NCBI GenBank assembly: GCA_029721515.1
Contig: CM056567.1
Coordinates: 11,486,007-11,550,006 of the forward strand
Source of the DNA: Synanceia verrucosa
Lineage: Eukaryota > Chordata > Actinopteri > Perciformes > Synanceiidae
Direction of reading: 5' to 3'
DNA: 64,000 nucleotides
Shown: piece by piece, positions 51,131 to 64,000 of the stretch
How the letters are laid out: every line of letters starts with the position of its first letter
How positions within the stretch are numbered: position 1 is the stretch's first letter
Notes under the pieces: generated by a model
What the model saw: the letters and a program-made list of their open reading frames with translations, nothing else
The model's database searches: none
Told to the model about the DNA's origin: nothing
Translations under genes and position numbers: made by a program

Positions 51131-51260
51131 GTCAAGTCAAGTCAAGTCAATTTTATTTGTATAACCTAATATAATATTACAAATTATGAATTTGCCTCAG
51201 AGGGCTTTATGATCTGTACAGGATATGACACCATCTGTCCTTTAAAAACAGCCCTCATGC
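51131..51260 (-). repeat. teleost dispersed repeat tail
   Basis: It starts with (GTCAA)n then ttttatttgtataacc, ttgcctcagagggcttt and ctgtacaggatatgacacc. This is the reverse complement of the 3' end of the element at 59640-60125, so the two are copies of one family in opposite orientation. Confidence 0.65.
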
Positions 51261-53450
51261 ATTGTCAGTTTGTAATTAATTGTATAAAAACATTGTAAAT
51301 AAAAAACTATTTGTAGTAAACTCCAATGAAAAAGCATTTTAACTCTGACATGATCAATGAAACTTGAACATTTGTCTTGTAGGACAGACAGAAGTGAAGA
51401 TAGATAGATAGATTGTTCAAATCACGATCACGATCTTCATCAGGTAACCTGCTATTTCCACTGTCAAGAAATACCTTGAAGCTCAACTGTGAAGCCAACT
51501 TGAACAAGAAGCCCAGAATACTCAGAAAAAAGCAGGTTTTTTTTTCTACACTACCATGACAACTCCATCTGCAAATGATGATTATATGATATGAAAGCTC
51601 CAGAACAGCCTCTATATGGGCCCATTGTGAGAGCATTCTGTCAACATTAATACATTGGTTTATGAAATACATAAACATCTGTTCGGTTCTGCGATTTGCA
51701 CAAACTCAGGCAGACACACTGAGACTACATTTTCATTATAGCGAAACCACATTAGAGAGTGTACATATTGTTACTGCTCGTATATCTTCTATAAAGACCT
51801 TGCTGTATTCAGTGAGACAGGGAGATATATTGTGTTCATTGGTTTATTCATAGCAATAAAGACACTCAATAAAAGGGTATCAAAAGTTCACAGAAACAGC
51901 TTAATAAGACCTTAACTGCAGTAACTAAGTTACTGAAATCATTTAAACATGACGCACATCTTAACATGATTCCTCTCATATACTGTACTTTTTCCTTCCT
52001 ATTTACTTCCTCCTCCACGCAACATCCAGATTTCCTGTTTTCAGCCTTGGCAGTGACTCCATGCCTTCAACAACAGGTCACACTCAAGGATCTTTAACTA
52101 AGGTTCACATTCTAGAGGCAGTAGCCCATTTAAAACTCTTTAAAGCAGATTATAATGTGGCATGGGGCGGCAAAATGAGTCTGGGATAGCTAATTAAAAG
52201 CTGGGCTGCAGTCAGAAGCAGATAACCTTCATGAATCAATGCATTGTCAGCACTTATTGATCACAAATGTTAAAATCTGACAGGAGATAGAGAGTCTCTC
52301 GTACATTCATATTGCGCTAAATTTAAGAGGTGAACGGAAATAGAGATGAGAGATGATATGGCTTCTATTCATGGAGAGAAGCTCTGCAGTAGCTTGTCAT
52401 GTTGAAAAATAAGGAATATAATAGCTGCTAAACTGAGAAGCCTATACACTTTCACTCCTACAAGTTGTAAATTATTGACAACATGATGTAAAATGTAATT
52501 TAACAAGACTAATAATCTCAAGCCTCACTAGAAGCCTCTACACTGTTGGTGTCAACGTTCAACTACAACTTTAGGGCTCAATATGTAGGACTTGGGACTC
52601 TGGGTTTTCCTAGTCAAGATTAATTTGTAACTCTGAACTAGCTACTGCCTTTAACTATGCCCTGCCAAACATTATCTCATGTAATATTTTTCTTCATCTT
52701 TTTATACTGTATGTTCTTTTAGCAATTTTAGTAAGCTGTCTGTACTTTGTTTAGAATAAAACAGAATAGAATAGAATAGAATATTGAGGATGCTTGTAAA
52801 GAGCTACAATACACCATAGAAAGTAACAATACACCACAGAAAGTAACTTTTTTTTTTAAATGTTGTATTTTTAATAATGTAAAACACATTGAGTTGTCTT
52901 GTGAAATGGGCTACAGTATATAAATAAAGCTGCCTTGCCATGAGGGATTCACTAGAAACAACACAGCATGTAATCCAGCACAGCTTCATCTCATAACCAC
53001 TAGAGGCGGTAAATGAAAGATCATTTAGGCACCATAATAAATAGTGTTTTTCCCCTTATGAGCCAATTTCAAGGCAAAATGCCTATTAGATTATGAAAGA
53101 TTAAGATTAAGATTATTAGATTAATATATGCACAGGTGGGAATGTCTGCCTGATGGTAGCACTCGGGAACTGTTTACAGGGTCACAGTTGGACACAGTAA
53201 TGATGAGATTCATGCATATTCATGGCACATTTAATAAAAATCAAGCTATTAGTTTTTGAGCTACATTGCCTTGTCATGGACCAAAGGTCAGCGGGTCTTC
53301 AAATTCTTCAGTAATTATTTCCCGGTTCCCCTAATTATTCTCTCCTAATTTGAAGGCGATCTGCTCAGAGGTTATTGAGAGTCCTCAGACCAACTAATAT
53401 CATGATGCTTTTCTCTGTCCTGTCACAGGGTGAATGAACGTGTGTTGCAT
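51261..53450. other. intergenic, no gene seen
   Basis: It holds a GAATA-type run at 52754-52784 and a short GATA run near 51,400. No coding sequence recognised. Confidence 0.55.
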
Positions 53451-53459
53451 TCTCCTTAA

Positions 53460-53990
53460 CCGGAGGCAACAATTAAATTGTTACAGAAAACCTATCTGAG
53501 TCCACATTTTCCCTGCCTTTTGTGGTTTGTATTGATCTCGGAAGCGGCAACCATGGTGTGTCAGAATACAAGGAAAGCTCTTGCTTCCAAACAGGGCACA
53601 TGTTTTCATATTGATTGCAGCCTATCGTCGCCTTTCGACGAGATGAGCTAAATTACCCTCCCCATAATTGGGACTTGCACTTAAGTAGAGCTCCACTGTG
53701 AGGGAAGATTTAAAATTCCATTAGTGTCAATGACAGCTAGGCAGTGGGTTTAAGACGGGTCTCGTCTGATCAGCGTCCAATATGTTCAAGGTAATTGATG
53801 ATGAAAAAATTAGCCTGCCACTCCAGGGTGATTGATACCAGTGACTCTCTAATTAGACGGTGGTGCCCATTTAAGAGGCCGTCACACTTATGCATTGTGG
53901 GAAAATCTCTACCTTTTTCCTCTTGATTCAAAGAACAAATGACAGACTCATAATTTTCATTTACAGTGTACGTATGTGGTCTAATCACCT
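53460..53990. other. candidate conserved non-coding element
   Basis: A repeat-free stretch with homeodomain-type sites (ctctaattagacgg, ggtaattgatgatg) and balanced composition. Inference from texture; conservation was not tested. Confidence 0.28.
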
Positions 53991-55329
53991 AATGGCTCCC
54001 AAGACGTCACTTTTAGTTTCATTGCATTCTCACCTCTCCTATTCATGATTATAACATCTAATTTGAGCTATTTGTGCAAGACATACAAAAAAATATATAT
54101 ATTTCCGCTGTCCTCCATAGCCATAATTACCAGAAGCCTCACTGAATTCTGCACTTTATAATGTTGTTGAATGGAACCAAGGACTGACTTAATGTACTAT
54201 GAGGTCTTCATACAAGTGAAACATGTATTACTCAACACATAAATAAATGAAATTTTAATAAAATACAAACTGATTTGTGCGATGGGTACGAATTACACAA
54301 TGCATTGATTTTGGTAGGTATGTCAACGAACATTAGGTATAGAACAGTCTCAACAAAGTTAACACATAGTCTATTTGAAGTCAGAGACTCATACGAAGAT
54401 TAGAAATATGAAGATGAACATGAATATGAAGCAAATCCATAATATACAGTGGAGTTGAGGGGAGTTTGAGCTACTAAATTTTAATTTAAAATAATATGAC
54501 TTTCACAGACAAGATTACGTAGTGCAACTAAATTTCACATCATTATGATTAAATGTGGATAAAATTAGTCATACCACTTTTTGTCTTGCATCATCTCTGA
54601 TAATGTTAATGCAATATATGAACATTTATTAATTATTTTATTACAAGGCTCCACGTGGTAAAACCGTGATGACCTTTTCATCTTAATCCTCGTGTTACTG
54701 TTTGCTCTTACAGGTCACAACATATTCCTGAGGATATTTCTGTCCTGTGTGATTAAATAATGAGTTAAAAAATGTTTCAAAGAAAGATATTCATGCCATA
54801 ATATTTACTCAGTTTGTATTCCAGGCGCCTATTATGACATATGCCCCCCTCGTTCGCCATCTCCGTCTGCCTTCTCCACCACCTCGAGAGAACAAGGTCT
54901 CATCTGCTGCTTTATTTCACACTTCACTTGCCATATTCTTCACTGAGCAGGACCTGCGAATCATCAGAGCCTCACACCGGCGAGAGAAATGTTATGCAAA
55001 TGTTCCAGTGGTCTGTTAAAAGTGGAGAGGAGGGAAAGCATATTTGAGCAGAACTCTCATCCACTCCCTGCATTATTTCTCTTTTAAAGGGCAAACTATT
55101 TCCTAGATGGCTGTAATGAAAGATCTTTGCCTAAGTGAATATGAGTTTCTGTAGAGGAAAATACCAGTAGGGCAACAAGGTGAAGTGAAAAACAAAGAAG
55201 TTGAATCAGCCTCAGCTATGGGAATAATAATATATAATAATAATTATTATAATGATAAAAGAAATAATAAAAAAACAAACCCTTAAAAGGTATAGGAGAT
55301 GTATTCAACCACCTCCACTCACTGCTCCC
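53991..55329. other. intergenic, no gene seen
   Basis: AT-rich. The 54,820-55,080 part is more GC-balanced and repeat-free, and no gene signal is found in it. Confidence 0.5.
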
Positions 55330-56030
55330 TTTCAAAGACTGTGGCAATATGAGCTGCAAAGTGCAAAACTGTGGTAAAGCCATTTGTCTCTGAGGCCATC
55401 CATACCATAATAACACTACTTTAAGATGGCAGACAGCGGCTGGTGGTGCCACGGTTTTGCACTCTGCAGGTCACGTTAATGTAGTGACAGAGAACTACTG
55501 TGACCTTCAGGTAATGTCGACCGCTGAAAGGATCTCCCTAGAGCCAGTGTTTAGTTTGTCCATTCTGGGCTACAGTAGAAAGATGGTGGAACCCACTGAG
55601 GACCCACTCCCTACATAGAATAGAATAGTTTTTTATTCATCCCCCATCGGAGGAAATTCACCCGCCACAGCAGCATAGACAAAATCACAGACATATTGCA
55701 GGAGTTAGAAAAAGCAGCAATGTAATATTATAATACTATAATAGTACTATAATAATAATAGTAATAACAATAATAATAGAATAGAATATTTACAAAGTAC
55801 TAAATACAATGGAATAACATATATTTTACTTGCAGAAATGAACTGTTAATTAAACACAATTATCAGATGAATAAAAAGTGTATATAGATACATATAGATA
55901 CAAAGAGCTCATTTTAAGAAAAACACAACATTTCTTAGTTTCAGCTGATTAGGCACTGATGAAAACACAGTTATGAATATTATATTCCATTATTGCTAAT
56001 AGATATGCCAAAATGCTTCACACCATCCCC
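55330..56030 (+). repeat. teleost dispersed repeat, split by a later insertion
   Basis: The left half (to about 55617: gcaaagtgcaaaactg, gagccagtgtttagtttgtc, cattctgggctacagtag, gacccactccctacata) and right half (from about 55897: gatacaaagagctcatttta, tatgaatattatattccatt) follow each other directly in a repeat I know from fish genomes. Here about 280 bp separates them. Confidence 0.55.
55618..55896 (-). mobile_element. LINE 3'-end insertion inside another repeat
   Basis: On the - strand it reads gaatttcctccgatggggga then tgaataaaaaac and an ATTCT tail. This matches the 3' end of common fish LINEs (aatttcc...gggatcaataaag). A tacata-like duplication may flank it. The upstream side is AATA-rich low complexity. 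Confidence 0.5.
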
Positions 56031-58305
56031 ATAAGGTATAACTGTATGACTTGAGCAAAGGAAATGAATGTGATATATATTTCTGGAAAGTCCTATTTGT
56101 CCCTGCTGCCCTGTGAACTCGATTTCACCCCAGTGTCACTAGTTCCATTATAAGATTCATTCTTGCCACAACTTTAACAACTTCTGCATCAATAAAATAT
56201 TGACAGTAAGAGCAAAGTACGTGCTTAAATATTTACTGGTAAAGTGTTTGACATGGTGTGATGTTAACATTATGCGAGGGAGTACTGATGAGGACTTGAG
56301 AGGCCAGAAAACATGTTTCAGAGGAAGATTTTTATCACCTGTGACATGATACTGCGCACACATAAATGTCACTCAGTGCTTTGTGGTGTCACTTAGTGTT
56401 TGTCCTTTGTTCCCAGGTGATACTGTGCTGGTTAACGCTGCTTCTTTTATGCTCTGAGACACTTACCACTGAGCTGATCTGATCCATTTTGTGCCCTTGG
56501 CATCCAGACACCGGGAAATGAGAGTAAATTGAATCAGTGTGGTGAGTGACAGAGGCATTATGGTTCGGGGGAGGGAGTTGGCCGTCAGCAGCCAAACTGT
56601 CGACATGGACAACAGAGGATAACAGATGAATCAAAGGAGCTTTGTAGCTCTTATTTATTAAGGTATGTTGTTACTAAGGATTCAAAAACTGAAATCTGAT
56701 ATGGACATGTAATCCACTCTCTATAGAAACAAACAGCCTCTGAATTTTATTGACAAAATCTGTCACAAACGTCCCACCACTTGTCAGAAACATAAGTCTG
56801 TTTCTCTGCATGCTGCTGCAAAAATGGAATTCACTCACCATAGTGGATAATGTCATCCATAAATCATCTTCAGGATCAAAACATACAGGTGATCACAGTG
56901 CAAACGACAACCACATGTAGCTCTAATAGAGTGACCTTTCATAAAGCAGTTGAGCAAAAATGTTAACGTATATTACATTCCTAAATTCAGTGCTGTTTTC
57001 TTTCTCATTTTTACAGAATGTTTATTATTATTTTATTTTGTTTTTCTTCATTTCTATAAAGAGTATGTTGAATTATTTAATTAATTTAACTACATGGTTA
57101 ATATTATTAACCATAACAACCATACCATATATAATATAGTCATATTTTGTACATTTTGTTGATGAATAAACATAAAAGGAGAGTGAATGGCAGTAAAGGT
57201 GAATTATGACAACCTCTAGCCCACTTCAGGTATGAATCTAAATGCAGATATTTTTACAGATAACAGCTATAGTCATGGAAATAGTAACAAGTAATTGAAT
57301 TAATTATTAACCAATTGTACCATTGTTATTGTTAAGGGTATTACGGTCAAGGCTGTCTTTGAAAGTGTATTTAAATATGTGTAAATTTCTCAAAGATTTC
57401 CATTTAGATTAAACTGTTGTATAAAAATACTTGCCTAGAGCAGCAAAGAGAAAGAGGATAGAAACTAAAGGTTAGCTATTAATTCACTTCTCCCTGGGGA
57501 TAAAACTGCCAAGGTCATTCAGCACCATGGTCCTGAGTATTTCTCACCTCTGAAGCAAATGAGCACTGTGTCATCTTACATCTGGATGTGAGGGCTTTTA
57601 TTTTCTCAAGCAGCCCCATCCTGCCGTCAGAATCAACAGCTCATCCCTGCACCATTACAGGATCTGCTGAAGACAAGGCGAAATGCCAGAGAGAATAGAA
57701 AGGATTCACACTTTCGATGATGACTCATGCACTCTGAGGGCATTATTGTCAGGTGTTGATATTCCTTTGTTTACTTTTGATTTTAATAAAACAAAATGTC
57801 TCTCCCTTTTTCATTTGGCGAAGTAAAATCTAAGCTTAAATCTCCTGATTCTGCATCTATTTAACAAAAACATTTTGCACATCTGAATCCCTGGTCTTTA
57901 TTTGTTCTCACTTTGTAAAGGATATGCCAATAACCTTAAAATGTCATGGTAAAAAAACAGCACCATTTATCAGTCCTATGTCGCCTTGCTGTCTGAAGCG
58001 AAGATTAGAACACCAATTTCAGGTTACTAAGCATATAAAATCTGCAAGAAGTATTATATTTAAAGGTTCAATTAGTATAACACATGTATTCACAAAGGGA
58101 AGCATTATATTTGTGGTAGGTGACCAAGTTGTTTTTTCTGCCTCAACATTATAACCATAATACAGATTTATTTTCCAACAGTTGGCTGTTTTGGAAGAGA
58201 AATGATGGCATCATGCTAATCGTGGCATTGGATCAGAAAATTTTTATAAATGCATTTCTGCTAGAGGGCATGAAGAACTGGAGGCTGTATGTATACATCA
58301 TAATG
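56031..58305. other. intergenic, no gene seen
   Basis: AT-rich, no repeat or gene recognised with confidence. Confidence 0.5.
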
Positions 58306-58390
58306 CTTTGGGGGAACTTCAGCATGCTAATATGCTCATAATGATAATACTAACATTAGCATGCTAACTAAGCTAATGCTAATTTCCTGA
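58306..58390. repeat. TGCTAA-rich repeat fragment
   Basis: catgctaatatgctcataat through agcatgctaactaagctaat, a degenerate teleost repeat with inverted gctaa/ttagc units. Confidence 0.45.
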
Positions 58391-59640
58391 GTGCAGCTGA
58401 GACTAATATAACCAGTTTTGGACAAATTGAAATTATGATAATGGTGCCAGATGAAATGAAAGAAATAGAAAGTCAATGAACCTCAGTCTTTGGGGGAGTC
58501 TGGAGAAAAATGCCTTATGAAAGTTTATCCTGTTTGAGATAATTGAGTCTGTGGTGGTACTGACCAATCGGCAGACAGAAGGACGATACCAACTCTGCCA
58601 TGGCGGCTTAAAACACAAGCGAGGGATGTACAGTAAGAAGTTCCTGTGTTAAAGTGACCCAACCATCCACCTCGACCTCTTCCCTTAGGAGGCTTTAGCA
58701 TCAGGGAGCAGTACACTGGACCCCATAAGTCCTGTTTGTTTGATTAGTATGAAGAGTTGCAAAATTCAAGCATATAAGATGTTTAACTAAAAAGGTTTTT
58801 ACAAATCATTCCCAAAGCTTCCTCAGTAATTCAGGGAGCATATGCAATTTATATCCAAATGACATTAGATATTTAGTAGTGACAAACTGTCAGTGGCACT
58901 ATTTACAGGCCAGCAGTATTTCAGATTCAGGCATATCTTATTTGTGTTGGTGTACCTGTAAATAACCAGAATATGTGTCTGTCTGTGCCCTCTGCCAGCG
59001 ACTAAGCCTGCACAGTAATCTTGTTAAAGCTGCAGAGAAAAATGCTGGAATGGAACTACTTTGTACAATATTGAGTCTTGGCTGCAGATCTCGTCAGAAC
59101 TCTCTGCAGCAGCCCTCCTTGATCACTATCTCAGCTGTAAAGGAAAAAAAAACTTAAACTTAACAAACTTAAATGAATTGCTTCCTCAAACAGGAATATT
59201 GATGTTTTTTCATTCCTTTAAGTTTCATTTGCAGCTTAGGGGTACAAGACGAACTGGACCTGACTTTAGTAACAAACCAATGCATAATTAAGTTTGTATA
59301 AAATGTGGAACTTTTCTGAAGAAAAAAAATAATAGAAATAAATATGTCCAAGCAAAATGAAGCATATGGTTATTAGTGAATGAATGTAATATGAAGGAGT
59401 CGCTTGTTGAGACTCATCCAAAGACTCCCTTTCTCCACTCAATGGAGCATTTCAGCATCTTTCAGCTGACTGTTTGGGGCTTATGGCACCTTTAAGCTAC
59501 TGTTTTAAAAATAATGCAAATGTTGCTCTGTGTCTGCTGGATGTGCATCATTCTTTCATTCATTAGTATTCATTTGAAATCATGTTTCTGGCTACCTAGC
59601 GAATGTACGTCCAATATTTTAGCTCAATTTTGGTCTCTAC
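58391..59640. other. intergenic, no gene seen
   Basis: No recognised feature. Confidence 0.5.
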
Positions 59641-60125
59641 GTGCTGCCAGTCTTCTTCTGGTTGGTTTGATGGAGAGGACATGCTGCTATGCACCATCTG
59701 TTGGCATGGTGGAGAGGAATCATGTGCTGCCAGACATCGACTGGTTGGTGAGGTGGAGAGGAGGACATGCTGCAATGGGAGGTTGCTCAGAATCCATTGC
59801 CGACAGCTTGATGAGGCTCTTCATCCCCTTGGACACTTTCACACAATTCTATATGTATTAACTGTTGTTACATATGGAGTGTTAATGTGTTTTTCATTGT
59901 TGTTATTCTGTGCATATGGCATGCATTGAACGTCTGTCCATCCCGGAAAGAGGGATCCCTCCTCTATTGCTCTTCCTGAGGTTTCTTCCATTTCTTTTTC
60001 CCTGTTAAGAGGTTTTTTTTTTGGTGGGGGGTTTTCCTTTAGTCAATGTGAGGTCATTTGTAAAGGACAGAGGGTGTCATATCCTGTACAGATTGTAAAG
60101 CCCTCTGAGGCAGATTCTGAGGGGA
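59641..60125 (+). repeat. teleost dispersed repeat, long copy
   Basis: It contains the familiar order gagggatccctcctctattg, ctgaggtttcttccatttct, tccctgttaagaggtttttt, ggacagagggtgtcat and gattgtaaagccctctgagg. Its first part is a ~42-bp tandem array (59642-59775). Non-coding; open frames here are shadows. Confidence 0.7.
59642..59775 (+). repeat. three-copy tandem repeat, unit about 42 bp
   Basis: tgctgc starts units at about 59642, 59682, 59725 and 59768. Each unit carries a (ct)gttgg-tggagagga(gga)cat core. Units are diverged. Confidence 0.65.
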
Positions 60126-60980
60126 GATCTCTCTTTTTTTTTTTTTAAACAAAACTATGGCACTCTATCATTTGATGTTGGATGCACAGTGAGTTTTTAG
60201 AGGTTTTTCACAGAAAATAGCTGGCCCCCCCCAAAAAGAAAAAAAAAAAAAAAATGCATAATGCTCTGCTGATCCGACAGGAACTGCAAAATGATAAAGA
60301 GTGATAATTCTCTATGGGATCATGACTACAAGCCACCCCTTTTGCATTAGACATCACTGTTAATATAAAAACATCACCACAGCTGATTTACCACTTATAT
60401 TTTGTGTTAAATGATTCAGAATCATATTATATCATATTATCTCTTCTGCAGGAATATATTTAGCTTTATACACCATGCAGCTAAGATCCCTTCCTGGATC
60501 CACTATTTTTCAGTGTGGTTGACACCATTGTTGTGTGTGACATTATCTTGCAGCGTGCCATTAAGCCCTCACAAGCTGATTTGTCAACACACTGTTAAGT
60601 ATAAAAGCATGAAGCCTGGGATGGCATGTATGAGAATAATAGATGGCTAAGGGGGACATTAACTCGACCGTCTATTAATTGCACTGACTGTTGTCTGCAA
60701 AGTGACATCATGAAAGTCTGCCAACCACAAACTGAGGGAATGAAGTGTGTTGGATTTTAAAAAAAATACTATTCAGTGTGAGTTTAACTCCATCATACGG
60801 GAGAGAAAGGTTGATCTCTAAAAGCTTTACTTAGTTTTTAAATAGCCTACAGCAGTTACACAGGGGCCTCTCTGTCAATGTGACGTACTTATGAGAAATT
60901 CATGCTGAATATAATCCATTATTCACTATTTACATAAATGATCAGATTGTCTGCAGGCTAAATTAATAGAAAGTGACAGT
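60126..60980. other. intergenic with homopolymers
   Basis: T, C and A runs at about 60130-60255. No gene seen. Confidence 0.55.
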
Positions 60981-60989
60981 TGTTAAGAT

Positions 60990-61460
60990 GAGAGGTTTTG
61001 CAGGGTGAAGAGATGGGTTCGGGGAGTCAAGCGGCTGATTTAATATGCCATTTTTCCCTCCATGGCTCCAGAGTTGGATGGCGTCGAGACCATCGGAGGG
61101 TCTTAATGAGCGAATCGAGTTAGGTGAATCACCACCTGTACCCCATCAAACAAGATGATTTGAGCCTCAGAGTGAGTGAGCTCGGGTGTCGTTTGTCTTC
61201 CTTTTTGGTTTCCCCCCGGGATGACTGGGATTATATGGGCCATATTTATCATCAGTTGACAAATGTAAGTTAAACTGCCTACCTGTCACAGCGGGACACT
61301 GACAAAATCTAACCAAACAAATAATACGCTTTAGCCTCGCTTGGGCTGTCAGTGATTCACATTTGCCCATTAATAACCCATGACAAAGAAAGTGGCTGCA
61401 CATATCATTGTTGCCACAAAAGCCCAATAAACCTGTAATAATTTAATCTGTTGACAGTCG
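60990..61460. other. candidate conserved non-coding element
   Basis: The longest repeat-free, information-dense stretch in the desert. It has CpGs kept in an AT-rich setting (gagcgaatcgagttagg, ctcgggtgtcgtttg) and paired ATTA/TAAT cores near 61,370-61,445. No open frame of interest. Inference only. Confidence 0.3.
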
Positions 61461-64000
61461 GCCATGCTTTCTTTGCTTGAGTCAGACTTCCTGACTCCTG
61501 GCTGTGGTCCATATTTGATTTTCATTAAAGATGTTTATTTTCTGCTTTTATCTATATTTTGCTCATCTAAAGAGATATCAACTCTGACATGCAAACATGC
61601 CCTAACAGCACCATTGGTACTGAACTGGTGTTAGCTGTTGGTGGAAGAGGGAGCCCTTTGATGGCTAACTAGTGCAGGCAGCTGTCAGAACAGCACTGAC
61701 AGAGATATGAAAGTTTCCATACTATGGTTATATTTATGCTTTCGCAGCTCGCTTTGTTCTCCCAGGGATTATTGGGTTGCTGAGGAAGCCGCTGGAGAGA
61801 AGGAGAAGAGGAGAGGGGAACATCAGATTTCCTCTTCCCGTGCTGGATGTGACCACATTAATTATAGATCTTGGGAAACAGCACTTACTTTCATTTGGCA
61901 TATTTTTAGAATATGAGAGGCTCATTTATTTCTTTAATCAAGACGACAGGTGTCAGCTCGGTTCACAAAAAAGATACTGAAAGCTGCTTAAAGTTGTCAG
62001 ATGGTGACATTTTGAGCAGACTGAGGTGTGAAGCATCTATTTGTAAATTCCTGCCTGAGGCTAATAGTGAAGGTGAGAACTTTACAGTACATACTGTATT
62101 CAGGGTTTTGAAGTTATGCTACAGCATAGGGTGCTATGTAAAAGACTCTTCATCAGTCATCACCAGGGGTGGACAGAAGTCTACTAAAAATTTACTGAAG
62201 AAGTAAGGAGAAGTGATGAGTAACTGCTTTAAATGCAAATATGCTGCACAATAAAAAAATAAAGAGAAATTGTGCACAAAGAAAAAGCTCTAAAGAGCTC
62301 TTCTGCCTGATCATTTTTTCCATAAACTGGATATTATGTCTTGTGTATTAAAGTCCTTTAATGATTAAATCATTAACATATCCAGCTGTATGAAGTTTTA
62401 CCAATGTCAGCTCACCAGGTTGTCTCTGTTCTGATGATGTGTGTCAATGTGAGTTCAATTTCTCAGCTTTACACTAAAATGTGCCGCTCCATAGTTTTCC
62501 ATTTACTGTCTGTGCAGCTTGAAACAATTATGAAGCTAACCAAGACTACACAAAGTTAGGGTAGTGTCTAGAAGGTAAAAAAAAAACAAAAACATGTCAA
62601 CAAACATTGCTGAAACTCTAAAATGTCAAAAGCAACCCGACCACCGTTTGCATGATTCATTTAACAGATATAAACACACAGAAACAGTGCGAGCCATCTT
62701 ACCTTAAAACGACTCTGACTTACCCCGAGCAGAGGTGTTTCCCTCCTGAGATAATAGAGTAGCAATAGAGTAGTGATTCATGCAGTTTGATAGCAACACA
62801 AAAATATGAAAACTGTTTTTTAATGCTTTTAGTCATTTTGCTCTGATCTTTAAACAACATTAGCCTGCTGCTGCAATATTTTTTTTTCCTAAATGTTACA
62901 GCATCTTAAAGCACTTAGCAGGGATTTTAGAGCACATGTGGCTGTCTGAGTGCTCCCAAATGCTTCTGAGTGCTTCCTACGGAGCATTGCCATCTTTTAT
63001 ATGATAGAGTGGGTTTTTTGGGGGGGGGTTTGTGGGGCCACCTTTAAATCAGTTAAATACAGCATGGGTCTCAGAGAGGTGCTAAATAGCGGCAATGGTG
63101 ATACTCCAACTTCTGCATCCATGGGCCCAACATATTTTGGAATGAGTAAACAAAAACATGGCTGCAACAAGGTTTTATGAACGAAATGAGTGAAGTTCTC
63201 TGTTGAGAGATTAAGGGGCAGAATTTTAGATGGGCCAAAGTAATTCGCACTGGGCCTTTTAACTGCAGAAGTTAATGCTGTTTTTCGCTCCTCTGATGGT
63301 TTCCAGGTGGTAGTTTTGCTTAAAACATGACGGATATGATGCTGTAGAAGGCAACTAGTGCTTTTTTCCAAAATATTTGCAATGCCGAGATTATTTACCT
63401 GCAACAATGTTGCAGGTAAATGGCAACACATCCATTAATTTAGAAAACTGACATTTTTAACTCTATTTAAGGGAATACTGTCTTGCTTCAATTGTCATTT
63501 GCCAGGGTTTGAATTATTATCTGAGCTTTGTGGGATGCTCTAAAATTACTAATGTTATGAGCCGGGATGCTGCAAGGGATATTGGGCTGCATGAAAAGAA
63601 ATCTTACTGGCCCGCCCTTAGCCGGTCAGTGGAAAATGTTGATACTGTTTTACATAAATGTGTTTTAATGATATTTTTGCTTGTAAACTATGGACAAAGA
63701 TAGGAATAGCCAACAGGCTAATATTCCAGAACTTTCCGTCACATGAACCACTAACAGACCCACCTTGTTTATGAAAGAACTGGTGACAAACTGTCAACCC
63801 TTCACTTCTTTCTCCTGTCTGAGCTTTTTTCTTTTCTTTTTTAAATCCTTGACTTTTGTGGTGTCCTGCCGTCTCCTCCTCCACTCGCTAAGTCGTTGTC
63901 TGTTGCCCTGTGCAGGATGTCTGATGGTGCAGATGGACTCAACCATTTTACGTAATTGGCTCCCATTGGCTCCCACATGATGATAAACACACTGACTGCT
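61461..64000. other. intergenic to window end
   Basis: No gene recognised. It contains a 29-nt near-perfect palindrome at 63393-63421 and a G9 run near 63,020. Confidence 0.55.
63393..63421. repeat. 29-nt palindrome
   Basis: Arms atttacctgcaaca and tgttgcaggtaaat are perfect inverted copies around a single A. Confidence 0.9.

Noticed and set aside
59642..59775. Spaced repeats considered as a CRISPR array
   Set aside because: Units are diverged throughout, there are no identical direct repeats with unique spacers, and the genome is a vertebrate.

Overview
The window is genomic DNA of a ray-finned fish, most likely a percomorph teleost. Three things point there: short GT-AG introns, a vertebrate FAM135-family gene, and many dispersed repeats of kinds I recognise from teleost genomes. 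No whole-genome comparison was possible, so the species is not named.

Positions 1-14,130 hold the 3' part of one protein-coding gene on the + strand, fam135b. I recognise thirteen consecutive exons between 188 and 10,082. They join in frame with GT-AG junctions and encode the last 1,155 residues; roughly the first 220 residues lie to the left of the window. The protein has the end of the FAM135 N-terminal region, a long low-complexity Ser-rich middle encoded by one 1.9 kb exon, and a C-terminal DUF676-type alpha/beta-hydrolase domain with an intact GHSLG nucleophile elbow. A likely 3' UTR of about 4 kb follows. It ends at a well-formed poly(A) signal at 14,106 and contains a fold-back repeat and a broken antisense RecQ-like helicase fragment.

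From 14,130 to 64,000 I find no host protein-coding gene and no RNA gene. This is an AT-rich gene desert with MITE-like and LINE-derived fragments, microsatellites, and a few stretches that read like candidate conserved non-coding (enhancer-type) sequence. The last are inference only. A desert beside fam135b fits its known setting near developmental loci.

The most distinctive object is a complete Ty3/gypsy-type LTR retrotransposon at 28,827-33,330 on the - strand. It has 152-bp LTRs that appear identical, an exact ATTAG target-site duplication, a polypurine tract and a primer-binding region. Its gag, protease, reverse transcriptase, RNase H and integrase are all recognisable but broken by many frameshifts. 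Identical LTRs around a ruined coding region suggest recent movement of an already defective copy by enzymes supplied in trans. I see no operon, CRISPR array or defence system, and nothing I can honestly call a new multi-gene system.
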